Shown here piece after piece: positions 43,857 through 51,875 of a stretch of DNA of 64,000 nucleotides (its first letter is position 1; every line of letters begins with the position of its first letter). The notes under the pieces were generated by a model. The model did not search any database and was not told the origin of the DNA. It saw nothing but the letters and a program-made list of their open reading frames with translations. The stretch is from Saccharospirillum sp039982735 (lineage in GTDB: Bacteria; Pseudomonadota; Gammaproteobacteria; Pseudomonadales; Natronospirillaceae). The position numbers were made by a program, and so were the translations under genes. Location: assembly GCF_039982735.1 (NCBI RefSeq), contig NZ_JBDWXV010000008.1:62001-126000 (forward strand), in the 5' to 3' direction.

Positions 43857-44681
43857 TTACCCGAAGATCGTCGCCAGTGCGATCACTACCATCCACAGAA
43901 CTTGAGCGCGCTTAACCAGCGCCAGCACATCTTCAGGTCGCTGGGCGTCTGGGTTCTCGGGAAGCGACACTTTCAGGGACGATTCCAGCAACGACCGATC
44001 GACCAGCTCAAAATCCCGGACTCGCCGCAGCCAGATGGCGAAACTCTGGGAGAAATCCCCTACCAACGCCAAAGACAATGTCAGCAAGCGAGCCGGAATC
44101 CAGTTAATGGCATGATGCACCTGAACCGCGAGCGACGCTGCGGAGCTGGCCTCTGAGGGCATTTGCAGCAAGACAGAACGGGCATGTCGCACCAGCACCA
44201 CCAGCAAGACCCCGGGCGCACCAAAGGCCACAAACCAGAAAAGTGCCACAAAAAACCGCTCTAACAGCTGATAAGCGATACTGAGATTCAACGCTTCATC
44301 CATTTGCTGTGGTCCCCCTTCGTAGAGGCCTTCAGGCAAACCGAAGGTGTTTACCGCATGTTCATAAGCGCTATCTGTCTCGTCATCCGCCTGGTATTCG
44401 CGATATTGCTTAAGTTGATCGGCCTGGTCACCCGAACCAAACACCAATACCAAGCCGCCCAGGCTGACCAGGAAAGTCACCAGCCAAAGGTCAAACCAGC
44501 CCAGCACAGCAGCTAAAAGAACAACCGGCACAGCGACGACCACAGCGTAGACCCAGATGCTTCCGCCCAAGCGTGTAAACACCTGCTCCAGGGGCCCTTC
44601 CAGCCAGTCCCGCCCCGGCACTCGGCTATCCGTTAAACTCAGCGACACCAACCAGGCCAGAATGGCCGCCAGAAAGGTCAT
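43857..44681 (-). CDS. ampE: AmpE-like inner membrane protein
   Basis: The 274-residue protein has four hydrophobic segments (about 2-17, 42-64, 66-82, 140-163) and the AmpE-type motifs VNTFGLPEGLYEG and HHAINWIPARLL. AmpE is an inner-membrane protein tied to beta-lactamase signalling through AmpD and peptidoglycan recycling. Its usual partners ampD and nadC are not upstream; the ABC/short-pilin block occupies that place. Confidence 0.85.
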   Translation of the reverse strand: MTFLAAILAWLVSLSLTDSRVPGRDWLEGPLEQVFTRLGGSIWVYAVVVAVPVVLLAAVLGWFDLWLVTFLVSLGGLVLVFGSGDQADQLKQYREYQADDETDSAYEHAVNTFGLPEGLYEGGPQQMDEALNLSIAYQLLERFFVALFWFVAFGAPGVLLVVLVRHARSVLLQMPSEASSAASLAVQVHHAINWIPARLLTLSLALVGDFSQSFAIWLRRVRDFELVDRSLLESSLKVSLPENPDAQRPEDVLALVKRAQVLWMVVIALATIFG

Positions 44682-44765
44682 TGTTGCGTCTCCGTCCGTA
44701 AAGTGGCCTCAGGTTAACACTCGAATGAGCTGCAGAACAATTTCCGACTCGAAAGACCTCAGGCG

Positions 44766-45656
44766 TCAGCCATGCTGCTCCAGCATCTTGAAGAAAACAG
44801 CTTCCAGTGAGACAAGAGGCTTCACTTCGAGCAACTGACCTTGCTCACCATTCAATCGACCCAGCCACTCGGGTAAATCCTGCTGCGAGACCTGTACCTC
44901 ATACTCACCAGGGCGCACGGCTTGCCCCTCGGTAATGGCGTCACTCTGGTACCGAACCAGAAACTCTTTAGCGTGCTCAGCCATCAGGTCCCGTGGAGAC
45001 TGGGTAGTGAGCAGTCGGCCTTGGTTAATAAAGCCAAACCTATCAGCAATTCGCTCTACGTCGTGCAGTACGTGAGAGGTAAAGAAAATAGCCCCGCCCT
45101 GCTGTTTGTACTCCTGCAGGATGTCGACCACATCTTTCCTACCCACAGGGTCGAGCCCGGACAACGGCTCGTCCAATACCAGCAACTTGGGCTCTACCAC
45201 CATGGCATGTGCGAGCGCTACCCGCTGCACATTGCCCTTGGAAAGCTGGCGGATTTTGCGTTTTGCATTGCCAGCTACCGAGAACCGTTCAAGCCAGTAC
45301 ATGCACCAGTCAAGCTCATCCGCTCGCTTGATACCGTACATACGGAGAGCAGTTCTTAAGATATCAAGCGGTGTGAATTGCTCGTATAATGCGGCCGCTT
45401 CTGGCAAATAGGCAACATGCTGGCGACTGCTGGCTTGGCGAGCGGATTGGCCAAACAATCGTACCTCACCCTCATAATCACTGATGATATCGAGCAGGAC
45501 CTTGATCGTTGTCGACTTACCTGCACCGTTAGGGCCTACAAAACCAAATACTTCGCCTTCCTCTATAGAGAACGAGACCGAGTTCAGTGCCTGAAGTGTT
45601 TGACGGCGCTTTGTGTAGGATTTGGAAACAGAGGAAAACTCGAGGATAGACGTCAT
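44766..45656 (-). CDS. ABC transporter ATP-binding protein, PilH(Myxococcus)-like
   Basis: The 296-residue ATPase has Walker A GPNGAGKST, signature LSKGNVQRV, Walker B LLVLDEPLSGLDP and switch His in FFTSHVLHDVERI. This is the CcmA/DrrA type used by ABC-2 exporters; about 80 C-terminal residues form an accessory domain. It overlaps the preceding TPR-like gene by 4 bp. Together with that gene and the permease it forms a unit directly after the short pilins. This recalls the PilGHI exporter of Myxococcus, whose ATPase is called PilH and is unrelated to the response regulator at 22415. The substrate is unknown. Confidence 0.88.
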   Translation of the reverse strand: MTSILEFSSVSKSYTKRRQTLQALNSVSFSIEEGEVFGFVGPNGAGKSTTIKVLLDIISDYEGEVRLFGQSARQASSRQHVAYLPEAAALYEQFTPLDILRTALRMYGIKRADELDWCMYWLERFSVAGNAKRKIRQLSKGNVQRVALAHAMVVEPKLLVLDEPLSGLDPVGRKDVVDILQEYKQQGGAIFFTSHVLHDVERIADRFGFINQGRLLTTQSPRDLMAEHAKEFLVRYQSDAITEGQAVRPGEYEVQVSQQDLPEWLGRLNGEQGQLLEVKPLVSLEAVFFKMLEQHG

Positions 45657-46498
45657 TGCGGGCGCTCCACTCCTTGAATACGTAACCGGCGCAGCTTGAA
45701 CTGCCCGTCGACAAACTCATATCCGATACCTAAAGGGTCATTCGGAAAAGCCTCCAAGTAGCCTTTGTCAATAAGTGCTTGAGGCGAATTCAATGACTCC
45801 TCTAACTCGATCTCATACCTCTTTTGCGCATCGCGGAGTTGAATCAGGCCCTCCAGTCGCACCACTCTGTCCTGGAGGGATTCGGCGAGAGCTGGATCAG
45901 ATACCTGCTTTTGCTGATCTTTGAGGTAGGCCAATGCCATTGCTTCGTCATCAAGCTCCTCTGCAGCAATCATAATAGAAAACCGACGGATTGCTTGGGC
46001 ATTTTCTTCATAGCGCTCTGCGGCTAGGTCAAGACCACGCTGAGCTTCTATTACATTGCGATTAAAAAAATACTGGTTGAACCCATACAGGAAAGCGGGA
46101 AGAAAGTCCCAGTGTCGACACTGGGCTGCCGACCACAAAATGTTATTGGCTTCCTGGTCTGCACCGGCCCACGCTAAAATAGCGTTTGCCAAATAATAAT
46201 TATCTTCATGACAAGGGTTCAATCGCGTCGCGGCCTGGTGCGCTCTGAGCAGATACTTCCCATCAATCGTTTCAGTAAGGGGGTTAACTTCCATCCCGGT
46301 TGCAGCCAATCTTATCACTTCAAAGTTCGCGGCCAGGAATCGATCGCCAAATGCCAGCACAACCTGCAAAGGCGCCGAAACCACAATACGATCCTGCGCT
46401 GCAACCGACTCACGACCTTGCTGAGAACTCGTCGCCACTAGCATAACGTACATGCTTATAGCGATACCCAAAACCAGCTTTAACGCCACCACCTTCAT
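45653..46498 (-). CDS. Membrane-anchored TPR-like accessory protein of the ABC unit
   Basis: The 281-residue protein has one N-terminal membrane segment (about 4-22). A helical repeat-like region follows (about 80-215: LNPCHEDNYYLANAILAW, FNRNVIEAQRGLDLAAERY). The C-terminal module IDKGYLEAFPNDPLGIGYEF resembles the DPFGGxY ending of TPR proteins found next to delta-proteobacterial pilus ABC genes. It lies 1 bp after the permease and overlaps the ATPase, so all three are coupled. It may hold the periplasmic substrate. AT-richer than the flanking core genes. Confidence 0.65.
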   Translation of the reverse strand: MKVVALKLVLGIAISMYVMLVATSSQQGRESVAAQDRIVVSAPLQVVLAFGDRFLAANFEVIRLAATGMEVNPLTETIDGKYLLRAHQAATRLNPCHEDNYYLANAILAWAGADQEANNILWSAAQCRHWDFLPAFLYGFNQYFFNRNVIEAQRGLDLAAERYEENAQAIRRFSIMIAAEELDDEAMALAYLKDQQKQVSDPALAESLQDRVVRLEGLIQLRDAQKRYEIELEESLNSPQALIDKGYLEAFPNDPLGIGYEFVDGQFKLRRLRIQGVERPQ

Positions 46499-46499
46499 A

Positions 46500-47303
46500 C
46501 TAAGCGATGGACCTGTTGTTAAACAGTAAGGTCGCTAAACTCATCGCTACAACGGAGAACACAACCGATGTAACGGATATATGCAAAAGCCCAGAAGATA
46601 GAAAACTCCAGTCGTTGTACAGAGCTATTTGCCTGATATCCAATGCACCCAGGTCAGGAATAATATAAGTCACCCAGCCCAAACCGCTGCTATATTGCTC
46701 AGGGTCGTCAACGACCAAATTGTCGCCACTCAGCAATTGGAGAACAGCGCTATAGGAGCGGCCAACTATGGTTAACCCGATTGTACCAATCAACACGAAA
46801 CCGGGAGATTGTGCAACAACGGCTAGCAGCGTGGCGATGGTAGAAACAGCGAGGATATCAATCGCACCAAAAGCAATAACCACCCAGTATTTCCCATCCA
46901 ATGAAACGGGAGTGGCCTGTGAATAGCCCAGAGAAATAAAATAGACAATAATTAAGAGTAAGAGTGCAGCAGAAAAATAGAATACCAGCACAGTCAGTAG
47001 CCCGGCCAGCCATCGATTAATAAAAAAATTGATACGGTCGTGAGGATAAGCAAGGGATTGCAAAAAACTCTTTCTTTCTGACTCTTTTACTATGAGTTCC
47101 TGACAGAAGAGCGCAAAAAGTATTGGAATCATGATCTTGATGGCAGACAACCCAACATCCAATGAAACCGTTGCAGGCTGACGCCCACTAAACTGAGCCG
47201 AAAGTACGGCAATGAATGCAATGCTGGCTAGCAAAGCCAGTAACACTTTACCAAATTTGGCCTTATACAACACCAACAGGCTTAGCGAGAGATGAGATGA
47301 CAC
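46500..47303 (-). CDS. ABC-2 type permease
   Basis: The 267-residue protein has six hydrophobic segments (about 18-36, 50-68, 95-120, 140-160, 166-184, 238-262), usual for ABC-2 permeases. The motif IIPDLGALDIRQIALY before the last helix is typical of this class. It follows the second short pilin after a 99 bp gap. Base composition is clearly AT-rich (around 40 percent GC in places by eye), unlike neighbouring core genes, which suggests transfer. Confidence 0.8.
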   Translation of the reverse strand: MSSHLSLSLLVLYKAKFGKVLLALLASIAFIAVLSAQFSGRQPATVSLDVGLSAIKIMIPILFALFCQELIVKESERKSFLQSLAYPHDRINFFINRWLAGLLTVLVFYFSAALLLLIIVYFISLGYSQATPVSLDGKYWVVIAFGAIDILAVSTIATLLAVVAQSPGFVLIGTIGLTIVGRSYSAVLQLLSGDNLVVDDPEQYSSGLGWVTYIIPDLGALDIRQIALYNDWSFLSSGLLHISVTSVVFSVVAMSLATLLFNNRSIA

Positions 47304-47402
47304 AATAGTTATGCCTAGCTAGAGAATTAACAGGTGGACCACTTTAGCTCAATCCGACTTGCAGGTCACTTGACATGAGGCACTTTCTGAAAGCTAGACG
47401 CG

Positions 47403-47582
47403 CTATTTTTGAGCTGCGACCATAATGGAAATCACGTTTTTGGCATCGGAAAACGCTGTACTATCGCTTGCCGAAGCTCTGTATTCGTAAAACAGTGGAA
47501 CAGCGATAGCTGCCAGAGCCCCTATGATGCCGACTACTAGCATAAGCTCCAAGAGCGTAAAACCGCTTGATCGATCAATCAT
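47403..47582 (-). CDS. Short type IV pilin, second copy (PilA-N-like)
   Basis: From the ATG at 47582 the product has only 59 residues. A 7-residue leader ends in Gly (MIDRSSG), and the mature chain starts FTLLELMLVVGIIGALAA with Glu5 in place. A short helix extension SDSTAFSDAKNVISIMV follows, and the chain ends AAQK. There is no globular domain and no C-terminal disulfide loop. The frame reaches 47666, but the extra residues are not leader-like. It is the third gene of the pilin operon and aligns with the first short pilin over its whole length. Confidence 0.8.
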   Translation of the reverse strand: MIDRSSGFTLLELMLVVGIIGALAAIAVPLFYEYRASASDSTAFSDAKNVISIMVAAQK

Positions 47583-47628
47583 AATGGGTACCACGAAATC
47601 AGACAAAAAAGAAATCACTGTTATAAAT

Positions 47629-47659
47629 GTTTGGGTGACAGAACTCCCATCACCCAAAC
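47629..47659 (-). other. Hairpin in the pilin operon
   Basis: GTTTGGGTGA (minus strand) is repeated as an exact 10 bp complement, with an 11-nt loop. It lies in the 90 bp gap between the six-cysteine protein and the second short pilin. No T-run follows directly. It could be an attenuator or an RNA-processing site that sets the ratio of the subunits. Confidence 0.5.
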
Positions 47660-47672
47660 ACATCATTAAAGC

Positions 47673-48131
47673 TTATTCAAAAACAGGCAACGCTACGACA
47701 GTAGTGTCGCTACATGCACCGCCCAATTGCTGAGGAGAGACACTACCGCCTATACTGGTAGCCGTATATCCCCTGAAATCAGCGATCTCATACGTATCTG
47801 TCGGTCCGGTACCACTACAATCGTCACCACCGTTATATGTTACAGGAGTGACACCATCTTCACTGGTTATGGCGCATTGAACAGTAAGCGACTGACGGCT
47901 TCCCGCAGCGTGGCAGGTACCAATACGAATTGAATTCGTTATCGTGTCACACCGCCAGGCACCAGTCACATTCGATGACAAGTTAACCCGAACATCACTA
48001 ACCAGAAGTGGGCAAGCACCAGCAGCGCCACCTGTAACTGTGCCGTTGGAAGCTGAAAACAGTGCTTCAGCAGAAGCGCTAGTTGCGAATACGGACCCTA
48101 CAAATGCGGCTACTAACAGAAATTTATTCAT
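47673..48131 (-). CDS. Secreted six-cysteine protein, candidate globular pilin partner (PilA-C-like)
   Basis: The 152-residue protein has a clear Sec signal peptide (about 1-21, cleaved after SASA). The mature domain of about 131 residues is Gly/Ser/Thr-rich, predicted mostly beta, with six cysteines that could form three disulfides. It lacks a prepilin leader and helix. GGAGAGAG precedes the ATG. It lies between two short pilins that have no globular domain. By position and type it could be the separate globular subunit of a split pilin, as in Geobacter. Sequence homology to a named family is not visible to me. Confidence 0.7.
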   Translation of the reverse strand: MNKFLLVAAFVGSVFATSASAEALFSASNGTVTGGAAGACPLLVSDVRVNLSSNVTGAWRCDTITNSIRIGTCHAAGSRQSLTVQCAITSEDGVTPVTYNGGDDCSGTGPTDTYEIADFRGYTATSIGGSVSPQQLGGACSDTTVVALPVFE

Positions 48132-48170
48132 TTTCTCTCTCCTACCTGATCAAAGCTGGTTAGCAGTCAT

Positions 48171-48329
48171 TACACTAATGGCGTTACGAGCATCTGCTTG
48201 AGCAGTTGAATCGTTAGCCTTAGCGCGATACTGGTTAAACTGAGGAATAGCCACAGCCGCCAGGATGCCGATGATAGCAACAACGATCATCAGTTCGATC
48301 AGAGTAAAACCTTTTTGAGTTTTCTTCAT
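48171..48329 (-). CDS. Short type IV pilin, first copy (PilA-N-like), tail probably frameshifted
   Basis: Translation from the ATG at 48329 gives a leader MKKTQKG and mature start FTLIELMIVVAIIGILAAVA with Glu5. IPQFNQYRAKANDS and DARNALV follow, with a stop after 52 residues. One extra base near 48180 would give DARNAISVMTANQL and a stop at 48151, matching the second pilin's SDAKNVISIMVAAQK in length (59). The IPQFxxYRxKAxxS segment is strikingly like the Geobacter short pilin. Sigma-54 promoter upstream. A sequencing indel, a real truncation or decay are all possible. Confidence 0.82.
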
Positions 48330-48944
48330 CTTGCACTCTCCACAGGGTTATCAGAACACTTAACTGGACTGGCACCTGCCAAGACCAACGTGCCTTGCGG
48401 TAGTGTAAGCAGAAAGTATGCCAGCACAACCAAAGATCCATAAACCGGCGATAATCGTGACTTGTGTCTCACTTGAGCCTAAAAACCCAAACACCAATGT
48501 AGCTACTTCACAGCTTGTGGGTGACGTATTTGGTCAGTTTCGTGCCTCTCATGGGCAGAAGCCCAATGTTAATTGAATCGCTCGTCAGTCTTTGGATTGA
48601 TTTATAGCTCACAGGCTGGGCTGGCACTGTACTTTAACCGCTTGCTACACCGAGTAGAATTGACTAAGTTACTGAAATGGCTCTATAAATGCATGTAACC
48701 GAGGCGTCACAGCCTGGGGTTTGCAAGCAATAGCGATTTCCGGGATTTAATCGTAGAGGCGCATTTTGACTGCAAGTGTCGCTTTGAGCATACATTAGCC
48801 TAAGCCCATCTTTTAGAGGGCGAGACGATCCTAGTCTGAGTGAGTTATAGTGGAACCCAGAGGGCGAAACCGATGCCCCACAACCCATGCGGGTAAAAAT
48901 TATCTATTTCGTCTGTCCGACGGGCAAGTACAGGAATTGACATT
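48330..48944. other. Intergenic region between the pilin operon and pilB
   Basis: This 615 bp region separates divergent transcripts. It contains the sigma-54 promoter (48408-48423) and, near the first pilin, the small palindrome TGGCAggTGCCA (48369-48380). The remaining 500 bp are of mixed composition with no credible gene, tRNA or strong hairpin. The pilB ribosome-binding site ACAGGA lies at 48929-48934. A relic of an earlier pilA cannot be recognised. Confidence 0.5.
48408..48423 (-). promoter_or_regulatory. Sigma-54 (RpoN) promoter for the short-pilin operon
   Basis: On the minus strand TGGCATACTTTCTGCT has GG and GC exactly 10 bp apart, the -24/-12 hallmark, and fits TGGCAC-N5-TTGC well. 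The predicted transcript starts near 48397, about 68 nt before the pilin ATG. Pilin genes of Pseudomonas and Geobacter are RpoN/PilR-driven, so regulation by a PilSR-like system is likely. Confidence 0.75.
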
Positions 48945-50642
48945 ATGGCAACATCCCTCGGTGGCCTGGCCAAACGGCTGGTCCGGGACGATCTGATCAA
49001 CGAAGACGAGGCGCTGACAGCAACTCAGAACTCCGAAAAGGAGAAGAAAAGCCTTGTCGCCTACCTGGTTGAAACAGATCTGGTCAGCGCCCAGCAACTG
49101 GCCAATGTCGCCTCTGAAGAGTTTGGCACCCCCATTTTCGACCTGACGGCCTTCGACCTCGAAGCCCTACCACGGGATTTGATCGCCAACAACTTACTGC
49201 AAGCTCACCATGTGATCCCGTTGATTAAGCGTGGGAACCGCCTGTTTATTGGTGTCTCAGACCCGACTAACCTGATTGCCATAGATGAGATCAAGTTTCA
49301 CACCGGACTCAGCGTTGAAGCGGTTCTGGTGGAAGAAGACAAGCTCAACCTGGCTCTGGAAGCCCTACTGGACGACTCCTCTGATGCCTTTGGTGACCTG
49401 GGCGACGATGAAGGGCTAGATGATCTCGACGTTGTCGATACCAAGAAGGAAGACGACGCGAATGTAGCAGACGGTGCCGATGACGCGCCTGTAGTCCGCT
49501 TTATCAACCAAATGCTGCTTTCTGCCATCAAAAAAGGCGCATCGGACCTTCACTTCGAGCCTTACGAGAAGTCGTACCGCGTCCGGTTTCGGGTTGACGG
49601 CGTTTTACAGAACATCGCCAAACCCCCTATTGGCCTGGGCCCAAAGCTGTCGGCTCGCTTGAAGATCATGTCGAACCTCGATATTTCCGAGCGTCGGGTG
49701 CCTCAGGATGGCCGGATCAAGCTGAAAATCTCCAAGACCAAGTCCATCGACTTCCGGGTAAACACCCTGCCGACCCTGTTTGGCGAGAAGATCGTACTTC
49801 GTATTCTGGATTCCGCCGCAGCCAAGATGGGCATTGACGCCCTTGGCTATGAGGACGATCAGAAAGATTTGTACATGACAGCCTTATCGAAGCCGCAGGG
49901 TATGATTCTGGTAACCGGGCCGACCGGGTCAGGTAAAACCGTGTCGCTCTATACCGGCCTCAACATCCTGAACCAGGAAGGCACCAACATCTCTACTGCA
50001 GAAGACCCGGTAGAGATCAACCTCGATGGCATCAACCAGGTCAACGTAAACAACAAAGTCGGTCTCGACTTCGCGGCGGCCCTGCGCTCCTTCCTCCGCC
50101 AGGATCCGGACATCATCATGGTTGGTGAGATTCGCGACCTGGAAACGGCATCGATTGCGATCAAAGCCGCTCAGACCGGCCACATGGTGTTATCTACACT
50201 GCACACCAACAGTGCGGCAGAAACGCTGACTCGAATGCTGAACATGGGCGTCCCCTCGTTCAACCTGGCCACCACGGTCAACCTGATTATTGCTCAGCGC
50301 CTTGCCCGCCGGCTGTGCAGCAACTGCAAGCAACCGGCTGATCTGCCCGTTGATGTACTCATGAAAGAAGGGTTTACGGATGAAATGGTCAAAACGTCAA
50401 CCGTCTACAAACCCGTTGGTTGCGGCAATTGTAATAAAGGGTATAAAGGGCGAGTAGGGATCTATGAAGTGGTTCGCATCACACCGGCCATTTCCCGTAT
50501 TATCATGGAAGAAGGCAATTCGATCGATTTGAGCAAAGCCTTCGCTGAAGAAGGCTTTAATAGTTTACGCAAATCAGGGCTGATTAAGGTTGCCAAGGGC
50601 ATCACCAGCCTGGAAGAAGTGAACCGCGTAACCACAGACTGA
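48945..50642 (+). CDS. pilB: Type IV pilus assembly ATPase PilB
   Basis: PilB powers pilus extension from the cytoplasmic face. The 565-residue protein has an N-terminal GspE_N-type domain (about 5-140) and an acidic linker (about 145-180). The ATPase domain shows Walker A GPTGSGKT (325-332), Asp-box region and Walker B DIIMVGEIRD (390-398), and the zinc-binding Cys458, Cys461, Cys493, Cys496. ATG at 48945. It begins the plus-strand operon pilB-pilC-pilD-coaE and is divergent from the short-pilin operon. Confidence 0.96.
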   Translation: MATSLGGLAKRLVRDDLINEDEALTATQNSEKEKKSLVAYLVETDLVSAQQLANVASEEFGTPIFDLTAFDLEALPRDLIANNLLQAHHVIPLIKRGNRLFIGVSDPTNLIAIDEIKFHTGLSVEAVLVEEDKLNLALEALLDDSSDAFGDLGDDEGLDDLDVVDTKKEDDANVADGADDAPVVRFINQMLLSAIKKGASDLHFEPYEKSYRVRFRVDGVLQNIAKPPIGLGPKLSARLKIMSNLDISERRVPQDGRIKLKISKTKSIDFRVNTLPTLFGEKIVLRILDSAAAKMGIDALGYEDDQKDLYMTALSKPQGMILVTGPTGSGKTVSLYTGLNILNQEGTNISTAEDPVEINLDGINQVNVNNKVGLDFAAALRSFLRQDPDIIMVGEIRDLETASIAIKAAQTGHMVLSTLHTNSAAETLTRMLNMGVPSFNLATTVNLIIAQRLARRLCSNCKQPADLPVDVLMKEGFTDEMVKTSTVYKPVGCGNCNKGYKGRVGIYEVVRITPAISRIIMEEGNSIDLSKAFAEEGFNSLRKSGLIKVAKGITSLEEVNRVTTD

Positions 50643-50654
50643 GGACGGCACTGA

Positions 50655-51875
50655 ATGGCCACCAAGGCACAGAAGATTTCGATGTTCACCTACGAAGGCA
50701 CCGACCGTAATGGACGGGTGCAAAAAGGTGAGATATCCGGCACCAATCCGGCGCTGATCAAGGCCGATCTTCGCCGAAAAGGCATTGTTAAGATCAAAAA
50801 GCTGGCCAAGAAACGCGGCGACATTCAGTTGTTTCAGCCCGGCATCAAGTCTTCCGACATTGCCCTCTTCACCCGCCAAATGGCAACCATGATGAAGGCC
50901 GGGGTCCCACTGATGCGGGCCTTTGAAATCGTTGCGGAAGGCCTGGAAAATAAAAAAATGGCCGAGCTGGTCATGCAATTAAAAAATAACGTAGCCGGGG
51001 GCGGTTCATTTGGTGCAGCTCTACGAGAACACCCAAAGTACTTCGACGACCTTTTCTGCTCTTTGGTAGAGGCGGGCGAGCAAGCCGGTGCCCTGGAAAC
51101 CATGCTAGACCGGGTAGCGCTCTACCAGGAAAAAGCAGAAAGTTTGCGCAAGAAAGTTAAAAGCGCAATGAAATACCCCGCAACCGTACTTACCATCGCA
51201 GCCATTGTTACCATCATTCTTCTATTAAAGGTTGTACCGGTTTTTGCGGAAATGTTTTCGGGTTTTGGCGCTGACTTGCCCGTACCTACTCAGGTCGTTA
51301 TGAACATGTCGACCTGGATTCAAAGCAACGGCATTGTGGCGCTAGGCGTCTTGATTGTTGCGGTATTTCTATTTCAACAGGGCATGCAACGGTCAAAACC
51401 TTTCAAGCACGCTGTACAGCGAATGGTCGTGAAACTGCCCATTTTCGGGCCTATTCTGTACCAGTCTGCTATGGCCCGTTACGCTCGCACCTTGTCTACA
51501 ACTTTTGCCGCCGGTGTACCGCTGGTCAGCGCACTCGAATCAGCGGCAGGTGCATCCGGCAACATCATTTATGAGACGGCCATTTTGAACGTTCGCCGGG
51601 ATGTAGAAACCGGTACTGAGCTGGCTGTGTCGATGAAAACTCAGGAGACGTTTCCGCCGATGCTGATTCAGATGGTATCGATCGGTGAACAATCTGGCTC
51701 ATTGGACGACATGCTGGCCAAGGCTGCGGTGATATATGAAGAGGAAGTCGATAACCTTGTTGATGGCTTAACCTCGATGATGGAACCTTTGATCATGTCA
51801 TTCCTGGGCGTCGTGGTAGGCGGTCTGGTCATTGCCATGTATCTGCCCATGTTCCAGATGGGTAACGTTATCTGA
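50655..51875 (+). CDS. pilC: Type IV pilus inner membrane platform protein PilC
   Basis: PilC is the inner-membrane platform that couples PilB to pilin insertion. The 406-residue protein has two GspF domains (about 70-195 and 275-395), each with EAGEQ/IGEQSG-type motifs (SLVEAGEQAGALE, VSIGEQSGSLDDML), and three membrane segments (about 170-195, 220-240, 375-400). It follows pilB after 12 bp and overlaps pilD by 1 bp (TGATG). Confidence 0.96.
   Translation: MATKAQKISMFTYEGTDRNGRVQKGEISGTNPALIKADLRRKGIVKIKKLAKKRGDIQLFQPGIKSSDIALFTRQMATMMKAGVPLMRAFEIVAEGLENKKMAELVMQLKNNVAGGGSFGAALREHPKYFDDLFCSLVEAGEQAGALETMLDRVALYQEKAESLRKKVKSAMKYPATVLTIAAIVTIILLLKVVPVFAEMFSGFGADLPVPTQVVMNMSTWIQSNGIVALGVLIVAVFLFQQGMQRSKPFKHAVQRMVVKLPIFGPILYQSAMARYARTLSTTFAAGVPLVSALESAAGASGNIIYETAILNVRRDVETGTELAVSMKTQETFPPMLIQMVSIGEQSGSLDDMLAKAAVIYEEEVDNLVDGLTSMMEPLIMSFLGVVVGGLVIAMYLPMFQMGNVI

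Noticed and set aside
48600..48640. TGGCACTGTACTTT as a plus-strand sigma-54 promoter for pilB
   Set aside because: The -12 GC is absent at the required 10 bp spacing.
48664..48888. Possible 74-residue minus-strand gene between the pilin operon and pilB
   Set aside because: No hydrophobic or conserved pattern, cysteine/asparagine-rich random-looking sequence and no good ribosome-binding site.
48330..48944. tRNA gene near pilA-pilB, as found in some pseudomonads
   Set aside because: I looked for a cloverleaf with a TTCGA-type T-loop and acceptor pairing and found none.
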